From NCBI RefSeq assembly GCF_000020365.1, contig NC_012108.1:4472001-4536000 (forward strand): a stretch of DNA of 64,000 nucleotides, given 5' to 3'. The stretch is from Desulforapulum autotrophicum HRM2 (GTDB lineage: Bacteria; Desulfobacterota; Desulfobacteria; Desulfobacterales; Desulfobacteraceae). Below are positions 1 through 8,978 of this stretch, one piece after another (positions within the stretch are counted from its first letter, which is position 1; each line of letters opens with the position of its first letter). The notes under the pieces were generated by a model. The model was not told the origin of the DNA, did no database searches, and saw nothing but the letters and a program-made list of their open reading frames with translations. Position numbers and translations under genes: made by a program.

Positions 1-225
1 AAAGGACTCTTCCTTTTGGGAATACTCAATTCGGGCAATCTTATCTTTTGAGATTCCGATTGTTCCCCCATAAAGGGAATACATATAATATCCCGCTTCT
101 TCCCAGACGGAGTCGGATTGTATCTTTCTTCCGTCTTTGAGGTATAAGGTATGGGCAAAGCAAACGCTTGGAATAAAAACGAGCAAACCGATTAAAACGC
201 TGGTGAATCTAAGAAAAAATTTCAT
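1..225 (-). CDS. Partial secreted protein of unknown function
   Basis: An open frame starts at the complement of 225-223 (ATG) and runs off the left edge of the window after 75 codons, so only the N-terminus is seen. Residues 1-22 form a signal peptide: a basic start, the hydrophobic stretch LIGLLVFIPS, and a likely cleavage after CFA. The mature part begins HTLYLKDGRKIQSDSVW and ends in a predicted beta-rich stretch (ISKDKIARIEYS). The pattern of LKDG, then W, then a G-I-V-type strand resembles small beta-sandwich repeats of periplasmic deltaproteobacterial proteins, but I do not recognise a named family. It precedes the methyltransferase gene on the same strand, downstream of it, with about 30 bases between. 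Confidence 0.7.
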   Translation of the reverse strand, partial: MKFFLRFTSVLIGLLVFIPSVCFAHTLYLKDGRKIQSDSVWEEAGYYMYSLYGGTIGISKDKIARIEYSQKEESF

Positions 226-255
226 ATCCCTGCCAATCCCTATTCGTGATTTCAA

Positions 256-888
256 TCAAACATGATCTTTTCGTTTCTGAACCAGGCAATTGAGCCACAC
301 AATGCCTTCACGGCCAAGGCCGTCCTCCGTGGTTCTGGAGCTGACCACCTCAAAACCGGCCTTTTGAGAAGCCAGAATCCACTCTTCAACAGACATGGCC
401 GTGAACCGCCGCCCCTTTTCATCAAACTCCCCCTGATTCACATCGTCCCGCCGGGATGGCACGGAGAAGAAAAACCGGCCCTGTTCATTAACAAGGCGCC
501 CCGCTTTTTCAAACACGGCATCAATGGCTTCCCGGGTGAGATGCATGAGGGTGGCAATGGAAAAAAGACCGTCAAATTGCCCCAGATGCTCTGATAACCC
601 TTCGGGCAGATGGATGGTGTAAAGCTTTCCTGAGAGTTCCGGGTGAAGTTTACCGGCCGATGCAATCATTTCTGCAGACCCGTCAACTGCCGTGACATCA
701 AAACCACTGGCCTTCATGAATGCAGCGTCCCGGCCTGATCCGCAGCCAATCTCCAGGAGCTTTGCCCCTGGATCAAAGCAGGACTTCAGCAGGGCCTGCA
801 TCTCTTCTACCCCGGCCGATTCATAACGTTGGGCCAGGGATTCTGCATTTTTCTGGTAATATTTAATGGTGGATGAATTTTCAGGCAT
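256..888 (-). CDS. Class I SAM-dependent methyltransferase
   Basis: This is a 210-aa cytosolic enzyme expected to transfer a methyl group from S-adenosylmethionine; the substrate is unknown. Motif I (LLEIGCGSGRD, residues 44-54) and the acidic residue after strand beta-2 (VTAVDGS, D69) form the SAM site. GLFSIATLMHL corresponds to motif IV. The size and order fit the Methyltransf_11/25 group with no extra domains. The ATG at 888-886 is the only good start. A second, decayed copy of the 3' third of a related gene lies at 50843-51012, so this family was once duplicated in the genome. Confidence 0.88.
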   Translation of the reverse strand: MPENSSTIKYYQKNAESLAQRYESAGVEEMQALLKSCFDPGAKLLEIGCGSGRDAAFMKASGFDVTAVDGSAEMIASAGKLHPELSGKLYTIHLPEGLSEHLGQFDGLFSIATLMHLTREAIDAVFEKAGRLVNEQGRFFFSVPSRRDDVNQGEFDEKGRRFTAMSVEEWILASQKAGFEVVSSRTTEDGLGREGIVWLNCLVQKRKDHV

Positions 889-1181
889 GTTTCTTTCTTT
901 CAGCAGTAGTGGTTTAATCAGCGTTTCGTTTACAAGGGCAAACGATATGTTCCTGGCAGCCGTTAAACCATAAAAACCCCACCTTGAAAAGCAAAGATTC
1001 CATTTATGATCAGGAGTTCAACAGTCAAAGAGTGCTTGCATGATTCAGGTTAAATGTTTTTACCATAATTCTTGTCTCGTGGTTTTTGATTTTTTTTGAA
1101 ATAATCTTGTGTATGATCAAAATTCAGCATAATCTCTAACAAAATTTATCGTTTAACCCACAATGAGGCAAAAAGAACGGA

Positions 1182-1892
1182 ATGAATGAATCAACTCAAA
1201 AGATAGCATTGTTTATAGATGCGGATAATGCGCCTGCGAGTAAGTTTGAAGACGTACTGAGCGAAGTTGCAAAATATGGTGTAGTTACAATAAGAAAGGC
1301 CTATGGAAATTGGAAAAACCCCTGTTTAAAATCCTGGGAAGAACTCCTCCACGAGTATGCAATTCAACCCATACAGCAATATGACTTAACAAAGGGAAAA
1401 AATGCCTCGGATATTGCCCTTGTCATTGATGCAATGGATGTAATGTATACCAAAAATATCGATGTCATGTGTTTTGTATCATCTGATTGTGATTTCACAC
1501 CCATGGTCACACGGGCCCTTGCTGAGGGTAAGGTTGTTCTTGGATTTGGTGAGCGTAAGGCGCCTTCTCCTTTTGTTAATGCATGTTCCAAATTTTTATT
1601 TCTGGATCAGGAGCCTGAACAGAATGGCACCACACCCAAAAAGACAATAAATCTTAAATCAGACACCAAACTTATAAATTTATTACGCCAGGCCATCGAA
1701 GCGACTGAAGAAGAGAATGGCTGGGCTGCGTTAGGACCTGTGGGCTCCCACATATCCAATAAAACCTCCTTCGACAGTCGAAATTACGGGTACAAAAATT
1801 TAAGTAGTCTTTTAAAACCCATCGATTTATTTGAACTCAAACGCGGACCTGGAAATTCCTATCTGGTTAGAGATGCGCGAAAGAAAAAATAA
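1182..1892 (+). CDS. NYN-domain putative ribonuclease with C-terminal LOTUS/OST-HTH domain
   Basis: A 236-aa protein. Residues 1-140 are a NYN (PIN-like) nuclease fold: the conserved acidic residues appear as FIDADNAP (D13, D15), ASDIALVIDAMD (D77, D83) and SSDCDFTPM (D102, D104). The C-terminal part (about 165-230) has the LOTUS/OST-HTH pattern, with LLRQAIEA, a WAALGPVGSHI segment and YKNLSSLLKPIDLFEL. Families with this NYN plus LOTUS layout (LabA/MARF1-like) are thought to bind and cut RNA. The gene is visibly AT-richer than the genes after 3.6 kb. It stands 30 bases before the NERD gene, so the two are probably co-transcribed and may have been acquired together. Confidence 0.85.
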   Translation: MNESTQKIALFIDADNAPASKFEDVLSEVAKYGVVTIRKAYGNWKNPCLKSWEELLHEYAIQPIQQYDLTKGKNASDIALVIDAMDVMYTKNIDVMCFVSSDCDFTPMVTRALAEGKVVLGFGERKAPSPFVNACSKFLFLDQEPEQNGTTPKKTINLKSDTKLINLLRQAIEATEEENGWAALGPVGSHISNKTSFDSRNYGYKNLSSLLKPIDLFELKRGPGNSYLVRDARKKK

Positions 1893-1922
1893 ACTATATT
1901 TAATGAAGGCCAGAAGATACCT

Positions 1923-2819
1923 TTGATTATTCAAATTTTTGTACCCATTGTTGTCCTTGGAATTTTATACGTATCTGTTGCAATGTATAAACGATTTCAA
2001 CGAAAGAAAAAAAGACGCTCCCCTTTTTCTGATTCAGCACTGTTAAGGTTGCCTGGGCATACATTAAATCAAGAAATCCAAGTACTATCAGAGGATATGA
2101 ATCTATATCTGGTTGGTATTTTTCTCTTATCCATGATGCTTTTTAATGAAGTCGTACATATGGCTTCTAACAAAGGCATTGCACCATCCATAAAGAACTT
2201 CCCTTTTTTGTATGGGGCTTTTTTAATGCTTATTGGATTTTGTCTTTTCAAAATTTTCAAAAAAATGAGCGTTCGAAGCACGTTGAGACTGGGTTATGAA
2301 GGAGAACTGGTTACGGCCCAGGAATTGCACAAAATCATGCCTGAAGGCAACTATGTTTTCCATGATTTCCCTGCTGATAATTTTAATATTGATCACGTTG
2401 TTGTGGGTCCGGCTGGCGTGTTTGCCATAGAAACCAAGGCAAGGTCAAAAAAAATTTCAGACAATCATATCAATGATGCAAAGGCATGTTATATCAACAA
2501 TGAGATTGTCTTTCCTGACTTTAAAGACAAACAATACCTTGAGCAGGCAAAGAGACAAGCCAAATGGCTCGCCAAATGGTTAAAACAGTCTACAGGGCTA
2601 TCGGTTTCCGTTTTTCCTGTTGTTGCGCTTCCGGGTTGGTTCGTGGAAAGGAAAACGCCCTATGATGGCATGTTTGTCATCAATCCAAAGCAACTGAAGA
2701 ATGTGATTAAATCAAAAACAGTGCATAATCTGGATGAAAAGCGGATTCAGCAAATAATTTACCAGCTGGAGATAAAATGCCGAGATATTGAAATTCTTTC
2801 CAAACAATATGATTCATGA
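1923..2819 (+). CDS. Membrane-anchored NERD-domain (nuclease-related) protein
   Basis: A 298-aa protein starting at a TTG codon 30 bases after the NYN gene. The N-terminus has a membrane segment (residues 3-20) followed by a run of Lys/Arg, then two more hydrophobic segments near 60-75 and 95-113. From about residue 122 the NERD domain begins: GYEGELVTAQEL, then NIDHVVVGPAGVFAIETKA, where the D, E and K fit a restriction-endonuclease-like core. NERD proteins are linked to DNA or RNA processing and appear in some defence settings; the substrate here is unknown. The TTG start is chosen because it gives the full N-terminal anchor; a start further in would remove it. Confidence 0.8.
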   Translation: MIIQIFVPIVVLGILYVSVAMYKRFQRKKKRRSPFSDSALLRLPGHTLNQEIQVLSEDMNLYLVGIFLLSMMLFNEVVHMASNKGIAPSIKNFPFLYGAFLMLIGFCLFKIFKKMSVRSTLRLGYEGELVTAQELHKIMPEGNYVFHDFPADNFNIDHVVVGPAGVFAIETKARSKKISDNHINDAKACYINNEIVFPDFKDKQYLEQAKRQAKWLAKWLKQSTGLSVSVFPVVALPGWFVERKTPYDGMFVINPKQLKNVIKSKTVHNLDEKRIQQIIYQLEIKCRDIEILSKQYDS

Positions 2820-2847
2820 AATTTCATTTTCCTTAGAAGGTAAGGTC

Positions 2848-3030
2848 ATGGAAATGGCCCAAGTGGCTGCACTGGGCGCACAGACAGTATTCCCCACAAC
2901 AACGTGCAACAACCAGATTGCATCGGAAAAAGACTACCCCATTAATTTTTCCCACTTTAAAAGGAATGACCGTGTGTTCAGTTCCCGGAAAGCCTTCGAG
3001 ACTCAGGACGATGAAACCAATTCTGGGGTC
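2848..3030 (+). pseudogene. Decayed duplicate of the start of the glutamate-synthase-like gene
   Basis: The frame reads AQVAALGAQTVFP, then NNQIASEKDYPINFSHF, which matches the N-terminal part of the intact gene at 3609-5138 (AAVLGAQTVYP, NNQIASEKDYPIDFSHF) at both DNA and protein level. Similarity stops near 3030, after ETQDDET, and the rest of the enzyme is absent. The copy lacks the first Cys-rich part of the real gene. It is a relic of a local duplication or of a deletion between repeats, not a gene. Confidence 0.85.
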
Positions 3031-3178
3031 GTGCAAATTTTTTATTTCTTTATGATACAATTGCTGATAGCCCTTATGAATGTATTTTAAAAAGATAGCG
3101 ATGTCCGATTCTGGTTTTTTTGGGCAAGGTGAAGACAAAAACTTCGAACACGATATAAAAATCAAGGTTGGAGGTGTT

Positions 3179-3583
3179 ATGGTTGAATTAACCCAAACAG
3201 GCAAATTGAGAATTATGTACGGCTATACTTTTTTAGGTGCAGGAGGATTTGGCCTTGGAATAATTATGAATCCAGACCTGATTCAATCATTGTTGAAAAT
3301 GCCAGATCAAGACCCAGTAATATTTGGGATCACAGGGGCTGTTTACCTTGCCTTTGGTTTTCTTTCAATTTTTGGATTGATATCTCCTATAAAATTTTCG
3401 CCTGTACTTTTCCTTCAACTTATTTATAAATCATTATGGCTGGCCGGAGTTATAGCACCCATGTTTTTAAAGGGCCAATTCCCTTTTTATGCTGTTTTGA
3501 TAACAATAATCTTTCTAACATATATTATTGGTGACCTCATTACTTTGCCATTTAATTATCTGTTTTCGAAAAGCAATCATTAA
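3179..3583 (+). CDS. Small four-helix membrane protein of unknown function
   Basis: A 134-aa protein with four hydrophobic helices, at about 12-30, 48-68, 75-95 and 105-125. It contains YGYTFLGAGGFGLGI, DPVIFGITGAVYLAFG and SPVLFLQLIYKSLWL, a pattern I associate with a conserved but uncharacterised family of bacterial integral membrane proteins. The open frame extends upstream to 3080, but the ATG at 3179 is preceded by GGAGGTGTT, a strong ribosome-binding site at the right distance, and it removes a hydrophilic, low-quality N-terminal extension. It lies between the duplicate relic and the intact glutamate-synthase-like gene, so the duplication must have spanned or captured it. Confidence 0.65.
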   Translation: MVELTQTGKLRIMYGYTFLGAGGFGLGIIMNPDLIQSLLKMPDQDPVIFGITGAVYLAFGFLSIFGLISPIKFSPVLFLQLIYKSLWLAGVIAPMFLKGQFPFYAVLITIIFLTYIIGDLITLPFNYLFSKSNH

Positions 3584-3608
3584 TCCCACCAAACAAAAGG
3601 TGCCTGCC

Positions 3609-5138
3609 ATGACCTATTCACCCTCCCTGAGTTCCGGATTTACATTTGCAAAGAATCGCAGTTCGTTCATATCCCCCCAGTCCGGGATGTGCTCTTTTTG
3701 CACACAAGAGTGCAACGGCACCTGTGAGCTGTCCCAGGCGGCTGTACTGGGCGCACAGACCGTATACCCCATGACAACGGGCAACAACCAGATTGCATCG
3801 GAAAAAGACTATCCCATTGATTTTTCCCACTTTAACATCAATGGCCGTATGTTCGGTGCCCGGGGCGCCGAGGCGACCCAGGATGAGGCAACCATTTTCA
3901 ATGTGAATCTTGAGCGGACCTATGGGACCATCAACCCCGTTAAGATGACAATGCCGGTGATCCTTCCGGCATTGATCAAGCTCAACTGGCAGGACTACTT
4001 TGCCGGGGCTGCCATGGCGGGGGTGACCTGTGTGATCGGAGAGCATGCCCGAAACAATGAGCCGAACCTGAAAATCGAAAACAACAAGGTGACGGACTTT
4101 CCCCTGCTGGGCAAGGCCCTTGACTGCTTTCGAAAATATGACAGGGGGTATGGCCAGATTGTGCTCCAGTGCAATGTGGATGACGATCTCATGGGGGTTC
4201 CCAGGATTGCCATCCAGCGATACGGGGCTGAAGCCATTGAAATTAAATTCGGCCAGGCCGCCAAGGGGACCCAGCCGGTGATCCGGGTAAAGGATCTTGA
4301 AACCGCGCTTGAGCGCCAGCGGGCCGGCAATGTGGTCCATCCTGACCCCAGTGATGCCTCCGTGCAGGCGGCCTACCAGGACGGGATCTGTCCTAATTTT
4401 TACACCTATGGCCGTTTGCCCCTGTGGACTGAGGATACACTGATGGCTCATATTGACGAACTCCGGGATATGGGGGCTAAAAACATCTATTTTAAAATGG
4501 CAGGATTTGACAGGGCAGATATTGAACAGGTGCTCCGCATTGCCTGTAACGCCCGGGTGGACATGGTCACCTTTGACGGTGCCGGGGGCGGTTCCGGGTA
4601 CAGCCCGTCCAAGATGATGAACGAGTGGTCGCTGCCCACGATCTGCCTGGAGCATGCCGTGGTCGACATCTGCCGTCAATTGGTATCAGAGGGATTGACG
4701 CTCCCGGCCATGGTGATGACCGGAGGATTTGCAAGTGAAGATCAGGTATTCAAGGGGCTGGCCTATGGCCAGGGCCATGTTCTGGCCATTGGGTTGTGCC
4801 GGGCGTCCATGGCAGCGGCCATGACCGCTAAAAAGATCGGTGACCAGATCCGAAGCGGCAATGTGCCGGACAGGTTCAAGGCCTACGGATCAACCGTTGA
4901 GGAGATCTTCTGCGACCTGCCCGATCTTCGCGCCATTTACGGCACCCGGGCCAATGATTTTTCCACCGGGGCCATTGGGGTTTTTTCCTATCTCAACAAG
5001 ATTGCCTTCGGGCTCAAGCATTTTGCGGCCCTGAACCGAAAGTTCAACCTGGACCTGCTCGACAGAACCGACCTCATTCCCCTGACCGCCGAAGCCAGGG
5101 CATTGATGACAGACCAGTGGTTCATGCCCAGGAACTGA
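3609..5138 (+). CDS. FMN-binding glutamate synthase family protein
   Basis: A 509-aa protein matching the FMN/TIM-barrel (GltB C-terminal, Glu_synthase) family. The N-terminus carries a Cys-rich motif (MCSFCTQECNGTCELS, residues 19-34) usual for the short archaeal/anaerobe-type members. The barrel follows, with VDMVTFDGAGGGSGYSPSK for substrate and flavin binding and MVMTGGFASEDQVFKGLAYG near the phosphate-binding end. The glutaminase domain and the beta-helix of full-length GltB are absent, which is normal in this subfamily. Such proteins may make glutamate with separate amidotransferase and reductase partners, but none lies beside it, so the exact reaction is uncertain. The ATG at 3609 is chosen over 3528 because the earlier part overlaps the upstream gene. 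Confidence 0.85.
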   Translation: MTYSPSLSSGFTFAKNRSSFISPQSGMCSFCTQECNGTCELSQAAVLGAQTVYPMTTGNNQIASEKDYPIDFSHFNINGRMFGARGAEATQDEATIFNVNLERTYGTINPVKMTMPVILPALIKLNWQDYFAGAAMAGVTCVIGEHARNNEPNLKIENNKVTDFPLLGKALDCFRKYDRGYGQIVLQCNVDDDLMGVPRIAIQRYGAEAIEIKFGQAAKGTQPVIRVKDLETALERQRAGNVVHPDPSDASVQAAYQDGICPNFYTYGRLPLWTEDTLMAHIDELRDMGAKNIYFKMAGFDRADIEQVLRIACNARVDMVTFDGAGGGSGYSPSKMMNEWSLPTICLEHAVVDICRQLVSEGLTLPAMVMTGGFASEDQVFKGLAYGQGHVLAIGLCRASMAAAMTAKKIGDQIRSGNVPDRFKAYGSTVEEIFCDLPDLRAIYGTRANDFSTGAIGVFSYLNKIAFGLKHFAALNRKFNLDLLDRTDLIPLTAEARALMTDQWFMPRN

Positions 5139-5190
5139 TCATGCCAGGTTTTGCCCTAACGCCCCACCAGGAAGATACAGCCAGATCAAG

Positions 5191-5213
5191 ACGGCCCACG
5201 GGCAGTGGGCCGT
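5191..5213. terminator. Hairpin between convergent genes, probable bidirectional terminator
   Basis: A perfect 9-bp stem (ACGGCCCAC pairing with GTGGGCCGT) and a 5-base loop lie in the 89-base gap between the glutamate-synthase-like gene and the oppositely oriented chemotaxis gene. The rightward side is followed by only a weak T-rich stretch (GATTTATTTT). Confidence 0.55.
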
Positions 5214-5227
5214 CGATGCTGATTGAT

Positions 5228-7258
5228 TTATTTTCCATTCTGGCGGGCATCAGCACCCGGGTCACAGGTCTTGAATTGGCTGGTGGACAGAGACATCTCT
5301 TGTGCAAGTTTGCTCAGGTTTACGGCACTTTCAGTTACACGGGCGCAGTTACCTGCCATGGCCGTAGTTGATTGATCTGCCAGGGCAATCTCCCTGGCAA
5401 TCTGACCGGCAACATCGTTCGCCTGGGCGACATTTTTATTAACGTCGCTGAATCCAATGGAGGTTTGATTGACATTTTCAGCAATTTCACTGGTTGTGGC
5501 GGCTTGTTCTTCAACTGCTGATGCCACCGTGTTAACCAGTTCATTCACGTCGGTAATAATACCTGTCACCCGCCGGATCTCTTCCACTGTCTGACCGCTG
5601 ATTCGTTGAATGCCTTCGATCTTTTCGCGAATATCAATCGTTGCTACGGCTGTCTGATTGGCAAGGTTTTTTATTTCACTTGCGACCACAGCAAATCCCT
5701 TGCCGGCTTCACCAGCCCTGGCAGCTTCAATGGTGGCGTTTAAGGCCAGCAGATTGGTCTGCTCACTGATATCCTGGATGGCCTCAGTTACTTTTCCGAT
5801 GTCCCTTGCGGTGATCCCCAGTTCATTGATTTTTTCCGAGGCATTTTTAGCTTCAACAACGGCTTGAGCTGTAATGGTGCTGGTTTTAGCCGTGTTCGTT
5901 GAAATTTCATTGATGGTGGCTGTCATTTCTTCTGTTGCCGATGCCACCTGGCTCACATTCATGGATGCCTGCTCCATGGTTGCCGACACGGAAGTCATGT
6001 TACTGCTCATCTCTTCTGCTGCAGCCGCCACGCTGTTGGTCTGGGTTGAAAGTTGATCCGCGTCAGAAGTCATCTGCACCGATACCCCGGACAGTTCTTT
6101 GGATGAGGAGTCCAAGGCGCCTGTATTTGCCACGATATTTAAAATAATCTTGTTGAGTTTTTCAATAAAAACATTGAACCAGCTCCCCAGCTCACCAATT
6201 TCATCCTTTGAATCTGTCTGGATTCGAACGGTAAGATCACCTTCTCCCTGGGCAATATCCTTCATGGTTTCAACAACACCCACCAATGGCCGGGTGACAT
6301 AGATATTGATTATGGCAATAACTGAAACAAAAAGCGCCAGCAGTATCAACGAAACAATCCCGATGACCTTGTAAGTGGTCTGTGCACTGGCATTAATGGT
6401 CTCGGTTACAAGGGCTGCTTTTTTTCCAAGAATAAAAAAGCCTAATTGTTCTCCTGAAAAGTCCTTAACAGGCAGGGCAACGGTAAAATATTTATCGTCA
6501 AATGCGCCATCCTTTTGCGCCTTTTCAAGATTGAGCTCTTTTAAAACATAGTTTAAGAAATTCTCATCCGCATCATTCTGGCTCAAGTAGTAATTCTTAA
6601 AATTCGGTTTGGATTTCAACCCTTTGGCAATGGTAAGATACTTTCCATCCATAAAATACAAAAACTCAATATTACTGGGTTCCAAGGTCCTTTTAATGGA
6701 GTTAAGCCCCCCTTCAAAGTTTGCAATGCCCAGAAACCGGCCTTCCTTTAAAATGGGGAACAATCCTTTGAGTCTTAACCCCTTTGAAGATTCCTCCATG
6801 GTGACCAGGGGTTTTTTAGATCTCTGAACTTCTTTGAATGCCTCACTATAATCCAGATTTTCATCAGAGTTCGTGCTGTCCCAGGATTTTACAAAAGAGT
6901 TCAGGTTAGAATCAATGATATGGATTGCAACATTTTTAAAACCTGTATTTTCTTTGAACATTTTTCCATAATGTTTCAAGATCTCCATGGTTTTTACCCG
7001 GTCATTGGTATCCAGAGCGTCAATGATATCCTCATTAATCGCTATTTGCAGGGCATTGGTAATCCATGTGTCCTCTTTCGCCTTTACTGTGCTGTCAAGG
7101 GCATTGGACAGCTGTTTTTTTGCTTTGATCAATTCGGTATTTCTTATGGAATTTACTTGCCCCAGCACAAAAAAATAAATGATAATTGCGGACGCGATGA
7201 GCAAAACAGCAAAAGTCGTGTATAACTTTTTCTTAATACTGAAATCTTTGAATTTCAT
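5228..7258 (-). CDS. Methyl-accepting chemotaxis protein
   Basis: A 676-aa inner-membrane chemoreceptor. A first membrane helix spans about 13-32 ([19 protein letters not shown]). A periplasmic ligand-binding region of about 250 residues, probably Cache-like, is followed by a second helix near 295-318 ([19 protein letters not shown]). Then come a HAMP domain (to about 370) and a long signalling coiled coil. The hairpin tip reads [20 protein letters not shown], the CheA/CheW contact site. It signals to the flagellar or another Che system. No che gene is nearby, so it is a stand-alone receptor with its own promoter. The start at 7258 has an AAGGGG ribosome-binding site. Confidence 0.95.
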   Translation of the reverse strand: MKFKDFSIKKKLYTTFAVLLIASAIIIYFFVLGQVNSIRNTELIKAKKQLSNALDSTVKAKEDTWITNALQIAINEDIIDALDTNDRVKTMEILKHYGKMFKENTGFKNVAIHIIDSNLNSFVKSWDSTNSDENLDYSEAFKEVQRSKKPLVTMEESSKGLRLKGLFPILKEGRFLGIANFEGGLNSIKRTLEPSNIEFLYFMDGKYLTIAKGLKSKPNFKNYYLSQNDADENFLNYVLKELNLEKAQKDGAFDDKYFTVALPVKDFSGEQLGFFILGKKAALVTETINASAQTTYKVIGIVSLILLALFVSVIAIINIYVTRPLVGVVETMKDIAQGEGDLTVRIQTDSKDEIGELGSWFNVFIEKLNKIILNIVANTGALDSSSKELSGVSVQMTSDADQLSTQTNSVAAAAEEMSSNMTSVSATMEQASMNVSQVASATEEMTATINEISTNTAKTSTITAQAVVEAKNASEKINELGITARDIGKVTEAIQDISEQTNLLALNATIEAARAGEAGKGFAVVASEIKNLANQTAVATIDIREKIEGIQRISGQTVEEIRRVTGIITDVNELVNTVASAVEEQAATTSEIAENVNQTSIGFSDVNKNVAQANDVAGQIAREIALADQSTTAMAGNCARVTESAVNLSKLAQEMSLSTSQFKTCDPGADARQNGK

Positions 7259-7360
7259 TTTAATACCCCTTTGAAATTAAAATCTTCACGCAAATCCAGA
7301 ACAAAATTTTTACAAAAAAATCGTGGGCCAAAAATTTTCACAAGGAGTATATACTCAAAT

Positions 7361-7378
7361 AAAGATAAAGATAAAGAT
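7361..7378. repeat. Short AAAGAT tandem repeat
   Basis: Three perfect AAAGAT units in the spacer upstream of the chemotaxis gene, next to the glycosylase relic. It may be a slippage-prone site; no function can be assigned. Confidence 0.6.
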
Positions 7379-7401
7379 AAAATCGCCGCCGGTTCGCCGC
7401 C

Positions 7402-7443
7402 GGGCCGGGATAAAGCATCCTGCTGACCCTGATACAGACGAAT
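7402..7443 (-). pseudogene. Relic of the 3' part of a uracil-DNA glycosylase gene
   Basis: On the minus strand this stretch aligns with about 40 bases of the glycosylase gene near 8110-8150, which encode the SSVRVGRILHPSP part of its active site. Differences are scattered, and two extra bases after the SSV codons shift the frame. Upstream, the similarity fades. The stretch is a remnant of a second copy, not a working gene. Confidence 0.6.
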
Positions 7444-7508
7444 CCTGCCGTGGCAGAGGACTTGCTCGAGTAAAACGCCACCAAAACAGCTGGGAGAAAG
7501 GGTTCGGG

Positions 7509-7793
7509 TTAACTGTTAATTGTCGGTCTGAAATACCCAGGGTTAAAATTGACTGCAAAGCGCCGGTACCAGGCGGATAACCTTTTAAAAAGATTCCAGC
7601 TGTCATTGGATTTTATGCTTTCCCTGCAAATACGACAAAGCCTGGCCTTGATCTCAGGATCCTGACTATCCTCGTGAATCATCATTTCTTCAATGGCTGT
7701 CAGGGCCGCTTTGTCAGACGCATCAAAATAATAATAGTTGCTGTCGTAGTCTTCTGCCTCTGGGCCGCCGTCACTTAAAAAAAGATATGCCAT
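7509..7793 (-). CDS. Small acidic protein of unknown function
   Basis: About 94 aa from the ATG at 7793-7791 (an ATG 15 bases upstream is also possible). It starts MAYLFLSDGGPEAEDYDSNYYYF and has an acidic first half and a basic, Trp-containing second half (WNLFKRLSAWYRRF). No membrane segment, signal peptide or familiar domain is seen. It stands alone between a glycosylase relic and the intact glycosylase gene. The strand and codon bias look plausible for a real gene, but support is limited to the open frame. Confidence 0.45.
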   Translation of the reverse strand: MAYLFLSDGGPEAEDYDSNYYYFDASDKAALTAIEEMMIHEDSQDPEIKARLCRICRESIKSNDSWNLFKRLSAWYRRFAVNFNPGYFRPTINS

Positions 7794-8025
7794 GTGAGAT
7801 GTCTCCACTCGAATTTTAGTTGAGACCAGGATACAGCGACACGATTAAGGGTTTATTCGTATTGTGTTAAATTTGTGCAAGAACGGCCATTATCCTGCAA
7901 ACAAGCATCAAGAACAATGGCATGGAGATGTGAAAGGACAAAACCGCCGGGCCCTTGATTGACCAGACAGATCAGGAGGGTAGCGCTCCAGGGCCTGCCG
8001 ACAATTCCACGAGACGGAGGCCGTG

Positions 8026-8754
8026 TCAGGGCCGCCACACCCCCAGCTCAACAAGCTGTTGTGTTGCCTTGCCTGCCCAGTCCTGGTTTGCAGCAGGGCT
8101 TGCAGGGCTGGGATGAAGTATCCGGCCGACCCTGACAGACGAAGCTTTAACCCCAGAGAGCAGACGTTTTTCGGCAAAATTACCAATGCCGATGCACCAT
8201 TCGGGTTCAAAAATTTCAACGATCCGCTCAAGATGCCTGTCACACAGGTCAAAGAGCGGGCCTCTTTCCTGCTTTGCAATTTTGTCAGGGGTGATGTTTG
8301 CACCTGAGTCCGCCATGAACACAAGGGGGCAATAGTTCATGACAATGTGTTCCCTGAAGAACGCATCCGCCGTATGGAACCGCTCCCGGAACAGTCCCCA
8401 CAGGCGCCTTCCGCTCACCTCGGACTTGGGGCAGTCAAACCCGGTCACAGGTCTTCGGGGATGTTCATTTTCCGGTTTATCGATCTTCGCCTCTATCCCC
8501 AGCCAGGTTTTCACCGTTTCGATCTCTCCAAACGGCACCCCGACCTGCGCCATCCCCCATGGCCCGGGATTCATTCCCAGAAAGAGAATTTTTTTTCTGG
8601 ACGAAGCATACCGGCGGACGTAGGCAGCGTAGGGGTTCCACGCATAGGCAAGGGGATTATATACGGTTTTTACAGGAGCTGAAAAAATCAGCCGGTCGAC
8701 GCTCCTGCGCAGGTCAATGGCGGCATCAAGAATTTGTTTGTCCGTGTTTTTCAT
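8026..8754 (-). CDS. SMUG1-like (family 3) uracil-DNA glycosylase
   Basis: A 242-aa DNA-repair enzyme that cuts uracil or damaged pyrimidines from DNA. The motif LFLGMNPGPWGMAQVGVPFG (around residues 55-75) matches the SMUG1 water-activating and base pocket, and the C-terminal HPSPASPAAN matches motif 2, with its catalytic-loop His. The length is usual for bacterial SMUG1-like proteins. It is a single gene with no operon partner. A decayed second copy of its 3' region lies 600 bases downstream (7402-7443). Confidence 0.88.
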   Translation of the reverse strand: MKNTDKQILDAAIDLRRSVDRLIFSAPVKTVYNPLAYAWNPYAAYVRRYASSRKKILFLGMNPGPWGMAQVGVPFGEIETVKTWLGIEAKIDKPENEHPRRPVTGFDCPKSEVSGRRLWGLFRERFHTADAFFREHIVMNYCPLVFMADSGANITPDKIAKQERGPLFDLCDRHLERIVEIFEPEWCIGIGNFAEKRLLSGVKASSVRVGRILHPSPASPAANQDWAGKATQQLVELGVWRP

Positions 8755-8978
8755 TATTATCTTTTTTTAACGGGTTAATATCTGGGCCCTGGTCATAATG
8801 CTGTCCTCTATTTATAGTTGTTGGTCCAATGGGTCAAGCTTGCGTTTTTGTGATTTGGTCAAAACCCTGTAATAACGACAAAATGCAAACATTTCCCTTG
8901 GCCTGATTTTGGAAAATCTTTCAATCAGTGCAAAAATGGATGTTTTACCAACGCCTCCTTTTTCCGCAAAATGTGTTT

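Noticed and set aside
2788-3090. 100-aa open frame as a real gene
   Set aside because: It is a dead fragment of the downstream glutamate-synthase-like gene with an unrelated tail.
3618-4679. 353-aa open frame on the minus strand
   Set aside because: Antisense shadow of the glutamate-synthase-like gene.
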